A DNA stretch of 64,000 nucleotides from an uncultured Oscillospiraceae bacterium (lineage in GTDB: Bacteria > Bacillota > Clostridia > Oscillospirales > Acutalibacteraceae): NCBI GenBank assembly GCA_900542575.1, contig UQOE01000004.1, positions 62,001 through 126,000 of the forward strand. The letters run 5' to 3'. The translations under genes and the position numbers were made by a program. Position 1 is the first letter of the stretch, and every line of letters starts with the position of its first letter. The notes beneath the pieces are model-generated. The model was not told the origin of the DNA and did not search any database. It saw nothing but the letters and a program-made list of their open reading frames with translations. Shown one piece after another: positions 59,580 through 64,000 of this stretch.

Positions 59580-61169
59580 GTGGGCACTGCGGGAAAACAC
59601 AGATCCCTGGCGGCAGTTGGAATGGCGGTGCTGCTGATAGCAGCGGTGCTGTGCAGCTGCGTCTCCCAGGTCCGCGCCGTCGTGCCGCAGGACGGCTATA
59701 CCGACGCCGCGCAGACCGTCGACGCCGGTATCCATGAATATGACCGCTGGAAACAGCTGTGGGAGCAGGAAAAAGAGGATCGGACTTCAATTGCCATTAC
59801 ACCTGGCCGGGACGAATCGGAGCTGAACTTCTCCTGGCAGTCGCCGGCATCCGGCGGGACACCGTTCCTGAAAATCGGCGTCGGAAAGTCCATGGAGGAC
59901 GGGCAGGTCCATGCGGCAATGCAGTCGGATCCGTCTGAGGAGACCCGGGGCGGAAAGAAGGTACGTTACTGCACCAACAAGGTGACAGCCATCGGCCTGG
60001 AGAAAAATACGACCTATTACTATTCGTATCAGGTCGGAACCAGTTGGACGGCACCGCGGCCGGTCGCCATCCGCAATCCGGACTGCTACAGCTTTCTCTT
60101 CGTGGGTGATCCGCAGATTGGCGCCTCCAACCGGGCGAAAAAATCGACGGATCCCGCCGAATACCGAAAAGGACAGGATGCGGCCTGTGCCAACGACTCG
60201 TTTAACTGGAACGTGACGCTCCGACAGGCCATTCAGAAGTCCAGGGGAAAGGCCGCCTTTTTGATCTCCGCCGGAGACCAGGTGCAGAGCGGGGACAAAA
60301 TCGAATACAGCGGGTTCCTTGCGCCGGAGTGGATGAAGACGCTCCCGGTCGCCCCGACCGTGGGAAATCATGACATCCGCACGCCCGGCTTTTCCTGTCA
60401 TTTTAATATCCCGAACGAGAGCCGGCTGGGGTCCTGCGGAGGCGCAGGGGACTACTGGTTCCGCTATGGTCCGGTGCTCTATCTGAATCTCAATGTACAG
60501 GGCAATTCCAATGAGGAGCATCGCCGGTTTCTCCGCGAGACCTGTGCAGAGAATCCGGATGCGAAATGGAAAGTTGTCATCCTGCACCAGGATATCTATG
60601 GCGCAGGAGAGCACTCCAATGAGCCGAAGGTGACCGGTCTCCGCTACGATCTGATTCCCACCTTTGAGGCGTGCGGGGTCAGTCTTGTGCTCTCCGGCCA
60701 CGACCACACCTATGCCAGGAGCGAAGTTCTGCGAGGCGGCCGGAAAAAAGTGACTTACAGCCAGGAGGCCTATGAAAAGGCGAAAGAACGGGATGAACAG
60801 ACCAGCTCGGACCGGTCCCGGTTTGTGGCGGCGGGGCGTATCCGGGACACGAGCCGGAACCCGGAGGACCTCGCCTATCTCCAGTACCTGAATGCGGTGA
60901 TGGACCCGGAGGCCATCTTCCCCTCCTGCGTCGGAAAGACGACGCTGCGGAATCCGGACGGCATCGTCTATCTGACGGGTTCCTCCGCTTCCGGCAGCAA
61001 ATATTACGATCTGGAGCCGCGCCGGCAGATGTACCTTGCGGCGCGCTGGCAGCAGGATGTTCCGACTTATACGGTCATTCAGGTTACCCCGGCCAGCCTG
61101 CGGATTACAACTTACCGGACCGATACCGACAAACCGATTGACCGGACCCTGACCATACTGAAATCCTGA
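59580..61169 (+). CDS. Secreted purple acid phosphatase-like metallophosphatase
   Basis: The 529-residue product has an N-terminal hydrophobic signal (LAAVGMAVLLIAAVLCSC) with a Cys-Ser-Cys that is close to, but not a perfect, lipobox. An FnIII-like domain (SELNFSWQSPASGGTPFLKIG) is followed by the phosphoesterase core: GDPQIG, ISAGDQVQSGD, GNHD, ILHQD and SGHDHTYARS. AAAGGAGG is upstream; GTG 59571 lies too close to it and GTG 59580 is preferred. It probably scavenges phosphate outside the cell. Confidence 0.85.
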   Translation: MGTAGKHRSLAAVGMAVLLIAAVLCSCVSQVRAVVPQDGYTDAAQTVDAGIHEYDRWKQLWEQEKEDRTSIAITPGRDESELNFSWQSPASGGTPFLKIGVGKSMEDGQVHAAMQSDPSEETRGGKKVRYCTNKVTAIGLEKNTTYYYSYQVGTSWTAPRPVAIRNPDCYSFLFVGDPQIGASNRAKKSTDPAEYRKGQDAACANDSFNWNVTLRQAIQKSRGKAAFLISAGDQVQSGDKIEYSGFLAPEWMKTLPVAPTVGNHDIRTPGFSCHFNIPNESRLGSCGGAGDYWFRYGPVLYLNLNVQGNSNEEHRRFLRETCAENPDAKWKVVILHQDIYGAGEHSNEPKVTGLRYDLIPTFEACGVSLVLSGHDHTYARSEVLRGGRKKVTYSQEAYEKAKERDEQTSSDRSRFVAAGRIRDTSRNPEDLAYLQYLNAVMDPEAIFPSCVGKTTLRNPDGIVYLTGSSASGSKYYDLEPRRQMYLAARWQQDVPTYTVIQVTPASLRITTYRTDTDKPIDRTLTILKS

Positions 61170-61173
61170 GGGC

Positions 61174-61202
61174 TTGACGGACATGGAGAAACCGTGTATA
61201 CT
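61174..61202 (+). promoter_or_regulatory. Promoter of the methionine-related operon
   Basis: TTGACG (61174-61179) and TATACT (61197-61202) are separated by 17 bases, close to the sigma-A consensus. Transcription would start near 61209 and give a leader of about 200 bases. Confidence 0.75.
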
Positions 61203-61250
61203 TTGAATCATCTGTAAACCTACTTATATACTATGAAAGAGAGACGGACC

Positions 61251-61343
61251 ATGCAGCAGCTTCGTTTGACAGCTGAGACCATGATGATGCGTGCTTCCAT
61301 GCGAGAAAAAGCTGGAAACGCGCCAGTCCGTGCTGTCAGATAA
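61251..61343 (+). CDS. Methionine-rich leader peptide (putative attenuator)
   Basis: A 30-codon frame in the leader of the transulfuration operon has three consecutive Met codons (61281-61289) and a fourth at 61299. ATG 61251 follows GAAAGAGAG (61235-61243); ATG 61233 is in frame upstream but has no ribosome site. Its stop TAA (61341-61343) lies in the loop of the hairpin at 61333-61354 and 17 bases before the terminator at 61361. This is the layout of a leader peptide whose ribosome stalls when charged Met-tRNA is scarce. Confidence 0.65.
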   Translation: MQQLRLTAETMMMRASMREKAGNAPVRAVR

Positions 61344-61354
61344 CCCGCTGACAG
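61333..61354 (+). promoter_or_regulatory. Hairpin overlapping the leader-peptide stop codon
   Basis: CTGTCAG (61333-61339) pairs with CTGACAG (61348-61354) around eight bases that hold the TAA. An outer TCCG (61327-61330) can pair with CGGA (61359-61362), which would overlap the first two bases of the terminator stem. It is the best candidate for the switching element, but the overlap is small. Confidence 0.45.
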
Positions 61355-61360
61355 AATCCG

Positions 61361-61391
61361 GAGCAGATGCGTTTCGCATCTGCTCTTTTTT
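61361..61391 (+). terminator. Leader terminator of the methionine operon
   Basis: A perfect 11-base stem (GAGCAGATGCG with CGCATCTGCTC) around TTT, followed by T6, sits 22 bases before the first gene. As it lies between promoter and gene it must be bypassed for expression. Confidence 0.93.
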
Positions 61392-61412
61392 ATTTCCACG
61401 GGAGGGAAAAAG

Positions 61413-62582
61413 ATGGAACAGGATTTTGATACACGATGTCTGCATCTGGATGAGGAGGAGGAGCGCAGAGAGCTGCGGCAGTCCTTCGGTTCTCTGAGCA
61501 CGCCGATCTACCAGACGGCGACGTTTGCCCATATCGGCGGCAGTGACTACGAATACACCAGGGAATCCAATCCGACCCGGAGCCACCTGGAAAAAATGGT
61601 CGCCCGCCTGGAAAATGGCTGTGACTGCCTTGCGCTGAGCAGCGGTATGGCGGCCATTACACTGGCACTGGGTCTTCTGCAGCCCGGTGACACCCTGCTG
61701 GTGGACAGTGATCTCTACGGCGGCAGCATCCGCCTGTTTGACCTCGCCGCCGCGCGCACCGGCATCCGGGTGGTACGGCAGCAGCTTGCACGGGATTACT
61801 CCGTGGCGGATGGGACCCGGGCCGTCTATCTGGAGACGCCGACCAATCCGATGATGCATGTGACCGATCTTGCCCGCATTGCCAATAATGCGCACAAAGC
61901 CGGGGCGCTGCTGATCGTGGACAACACGTTCCTGTCCCCGTGTTTTCAGAACCCGATCGATTTCGGGGCGGACCTGGTGCTCCACAGCGGGACCAAATTT
62001 CTCGCCGGCCACCACGATGTGCTGGCCGGGTTCGTCGTCGCCAGGTCACCAGATCTCGCCCGGAAGCTCCGCAGGCTGGCAGTTGCCACCGGGGCCTGTC
62101 TCGGCCCGCAGGACAGCTGGCTGGTGATCCGTGGCATCAAGACCCTCTCTCTGCGGATGGAGCGGGAGCAGGAAAATGCGCTGGCCATTGCGCATTGGCT
62201 GAAAACACAGCCCGCCGTCACCCGCGTTCTGTACCCCGGTCTCCCGGAACACCCGGGGTATGAGATCATGCAGCGGCAGACCCGGGGCGCCGGTGCCGTC
62301 CTGACCTTCGAGATGGAGAGTGCGGCAGCCGCCCAGGCGGTGCTGCGGCACATCCATCTGATTAAATTTGCCGAGAGCCTCGGGGGGACGGAGACGCTGA
62401 TGACGTATCCCATTACCCAGACCCATGCCGAGGTCCCGGAGGAGATCCGGCGGGAGAACGGGCTGAACGACCGTATTCTCCGACTTTCGGTCGGCATTGA
62501 ATCGAAGCGGGATCTTCTGAAGGATCTGGCCCGCGCATGGAAAGAGAGCGAGGAGGAAACAATATGCCGGAACGCAATCTGA
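61413..62582 (+). CDS. Cys/Met metabolism PLP-dependent enzyme (cystathionine gamma-synthase/beta- or gamma-lyase)
   Basis: The 389-residue product belongs to the MetB/MetC/MetZ family with the pattern ETPTNPMMHVTDL and the SxTK motif with PLP-binding Lys195 in LHSGTKFLAGH. Whether it makes cystathionine or breaks it or releases methanethiol cannot be told. GGGAGG lies eight bases before ATG 61413. It is the first gene of an operon preceded by the attenuator and overlaps the next gene. Confidence 0.9.
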   Translation: MEQDFDTRCLHLDEEEERRELRQSFGSLSTPIYQTATFAHIGGSDYEYTRESNPTRSHLEKMVARLENGCDCLALSSGMAAITLALGLLQPGDTLLVDSDLYGGSIRLFDLAAARTGIRVVRQQLARDYSVADGTRAVYLETPTNPMMHVTDLARIANNAHKAGALLIVDNTFLSPCFQNPIDFGADLVLHSGTKFLAGHHDVLAGFVVARSPDLARKLRRLAVATGACLGPQDSWLVIRGIKTLSLRMEREQENALAIAHWLKTQPAVTRVLYPGLPEHPGYEIMQRQTRGAGAVLTFEMESAAAAQAVLRHIHLIKFAESLGGTETLMTYPITQTHAEVPEEIRRENGLNDRILRLSVGIESKRDLLKDLARAWKESEEETICRNAI

Positions 62583-63745
62583 ACTTTGATGCGGTCATCG
62601 ACCGCACGAATACAAAAAGTCTCAAATACGATTTTGCCGAACGCCGCGGCAGGCCGAAAGATGTGCTCCCGTTCTGGGTCGCCGATATGGATTTCCCGAC
62701 GTCGTCCTATGTGCAGGACGCACTGCGGGCCCAGGTGGACCACGGCATCTTTGGCTACAGCGACACGCTCACGCCCTATTTTGAGGCGGTGCAGGGATGG
62801 ATGAAACGGCACCACGGCTATGAAGTGCAGGAGGACTGGCTCATCAAGACGCCGGGCATTGTCTATGCCTTGGCCCAGTGCGTTCGGGCCTTCACGGAGC
62901 CGGGGGACGCCGTGCTTATCCAGGAGCCGGTCTATTACCCGTTCTATGAGGTGATCCAGGACAATGACAGAAAACTGGTCAGCAGCAATCTGGTACTCGG
63001 ACCAGGCGGAAATTACACCGTCGACTTCGATGATTTCGAGAAAAAAATTGCGGAGAACGGGGTCAAACTTTTCCTGCTCTGCAGCCCCCACAACCCCGGA
63101 GGACGCGTCTGGACCCGGGAGGAGCTGACCCGTATGGGGGAGATCTGCCTCGCGCACGGCGTCATCATCGCTGCGGATGAGATCCACGAGGACTTTGCTT
63201 TTGCACGGCCCCACACGGTATTTGCATCGCTATCCCCGGAATTTGCTGCGCAGTCGGTGACGCTGACCTCCCCGAGCAAGACATTCAATCTGGCCGGGCT
63301 GCAGGTCTCCAATCTGTTTATCCCGAATGCGGAGATCCGGGATAAACTGCAGCACGCCATTGACGCCACCGGGTACAGCCAGCTGGGCGTCATGGGACTC
63401 ATTGCGGCGGAGGCAGCCTATAACTGCGGTGACGTATGGTATGATGGGGTCAAAGAGTATATCCAAAGGAACATCGACTTCGCCGTGAAGGAAATCAATG
63501 CGATTCCGGGCCTTTCCGTGCATCCTCCGGAGGGGACTTATCTGCTCTGGATTGACGCCGGAGGGCTCGGAATGGACGACCGCGCACTGGACGCTTTTCT
63601 TTTGCACGACGCTAAGCTCTGGCTCGACAGCGGGGCGATGTTCGGGCCCCCCGGCGCAGGGTTTACGCGCCTCAACGTGGCCTGTCCGCGGGCGACTCTG
63701 GAAAAGGGGCTGCAGCAGCTGAAGGAGGCAGTCAGCAGACGATGA
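62564..63745 (+). CDS. MalY/PatB-type PLP-dependent C-S beta-lyase
   Basis: These class I/II aminotransferase-fold enzymes cleave cystathionine to homocysteine, pyruvate and ammonia. The 393-residue product has WVADMDFPTSSYVQDAL, FLLCSPHNPGGRVWTREEL and the PLP Lys239 in TSPSKTFNLAGLQ. ATG 62564 lies inside the end of the preceding gene after GAGGAGG. Its stop overlaps the start of the next paralogue. Confidence 0.92.
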   Translation: MPERNLNFDAVIDRTNTKSLKYDFAERRGRPKDVLPFWVADMDFPTSSYVQDALRAQVDHGIFGYSDTLTPYFEAVQGWMKRHHGYEVQEDWLIKTPGIVYALAQCVRAFTEPGDAVLIQEPVYYPFYEVIQDNDRKLVSSNLVLGPGGNYTVDFDDFEKKIAENGVKLFLLCSPHNPGGRVWTREELTRMGEICLAHGVIIAADEIHEDFAFARPHTVFASLSPEFAAQSVTLTSPSKTFNLAGLQVSNLFIPNAEIRDKLQHAIDATGYSQLGVMGLIAAEAAYNCGDVWYDGVKEYIQRNIDFAVKEINAIPGLSVHPPEGTYLLWIDAGGLGMDDRALDAFLLHDAKLWLDSGAMFGPPGAGFTRLNVACPRATLEKGLQQLKEAVSRR

Positions 63746-64000
63746 GCGAACGCAATCTGGATTTTGACCATCTGCCGGACCGGAGCGGGACGGGCAGCAT
63801 CAAATGGGACCATGCCCTCTACGGCAGGACGGACGACGACCTGCCGCTCTGGGTCGCCGATATGGATTTTCGTACGTCTTCCTATGTGGAGGACGCTTTG
63901 GCGCAGGAGGCGCACCACAACATTTACGGGTACACCTATTATCAGGAGGAGTACTGGAACGCGCTGTCCGGCTATCTGAAAAAATATCATCACTATGAGC
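63742..64000 (+). CDS. Second MalY/PatB-type lyase (partial)
   Basis: The window ends 86 codons into a second lyase whose start (SERNLDFDHLPDRSGTGSIK) mirrors that of its upstream neighbour (ERNLNFDAVIDRTNTKSLK), and which carries the same WVADMDFRTSSYVEDAL block. It starts in an overlap with the upstream stop. The neighbour pair probably arose by tandem duplication. Confidence 0.88.
   Translation, partial: MSERNLDFDHLPDRSGTGSIKWDHALYGRTDDDLPLWVADMDFRTSSYVEDALAQEAHHNIYGYTYYQEEYWNALSGYLKKYHHYE

Noticed and set aside
61209..61413. SAM or T-box riboswitch before the methionine operon
   Set aside because: No S-box core helices and no T-box AGGGTGGNACCGCG sequence were found. The Met-rich frame explains the leader better.

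Overview
The window looks like a chromosomal segment of a strictly anaerobic, low-oxygen-tolerance Firmicute, most likely a Clostridia member of the Oscillospiraceae/Ruminococcaceae type. The reasons are the gene order of the S10-spc-alpha ribosomal super-operon (secY-adk-map-infA-rpmJ-rpsM-rpsK-rpsD-rpoA-rplQ), the zinc-type S14, pyruvate:ferredoxin oxidoreductase, an NAD-linked [FeFe] hydrogenase, the ffs-dnaX-ebfC-recR cluster, strong AGGAGG ribosome binding sites, GTG/TTG starts and fairly GC-rich coding sequence. The genus cannot be settled from sequence reading alone.

Layout. 1-13.7 kb: the end of rplD and then 29 translation, secretion and transcription genes in one direction, closed by a terminator. 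14-22.2 kb: a ten-gene hydrogenase operon in which the NuoE-, NuoF- and HydA-like subunits of a multimeric NAD-linked hydrogenase enclose a putative sensing module (two DRTGG-like proteins, two GHKL ATPases, an HsfB-like hydrogenase homologue, a PHP phosphoesterase and a thioredoxin-like ferredoxin). A Rex-like operator lies upstream. 22.3-32 kb: a TetR regulator with an unknown membrane protein, an orphan peptide-binding lipoprotein, GH3 glycosidase plus thiamine pyrophosphokinase, a degenerate M28 membrane protein and an orphan ThiF-like E1. 32-43.8 kb: glycerol kinase, PFOR, a CNNM/CorC protein, GAPDH, two tandem D,D-carboxypeptidases and a metallophosphatase. 43.9-51.3 kb: ComM/YifB, small zinc-ribbon genes and a leftward operon secA-GGDEF-GGDEF. 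51.5-55.4 kb: SRP RNA, dnaX, ebfC, recR, smpB and tmRNA. 55.4-61.2 kb: a 69-bp repeat pair, a LysR regulator divergent from a two-gene flavoprotein/iron-sulfur operon, and a secreted phosphatase. 61.2-64 kb: a transulfuration operon (one Cys/Met-metabolism enzyme and two MalY-type lyases) preceded by an apparent methionine-rich leader peptide and an intrinsic terminator.

How the genes fit together. PFOR makes reduced ferredoxin from pyruvate and GAPDH makes NADH. The multimeric hydrogenase would reoxidise both as H2, and Rex-like sites near the hydrogenase and PFOR genes suggest control by the NADH/NAD ratio. The points most worth following are the Met-codon attenuator, the hydrogenase sensing module with its altered H-cluster loop residues, the LysR-type operator centred near -64 of its target promoter, the GATCTGCC-rich repeats beside tmRNA, and the pairing of secA with two diguanylate cyclase genes.
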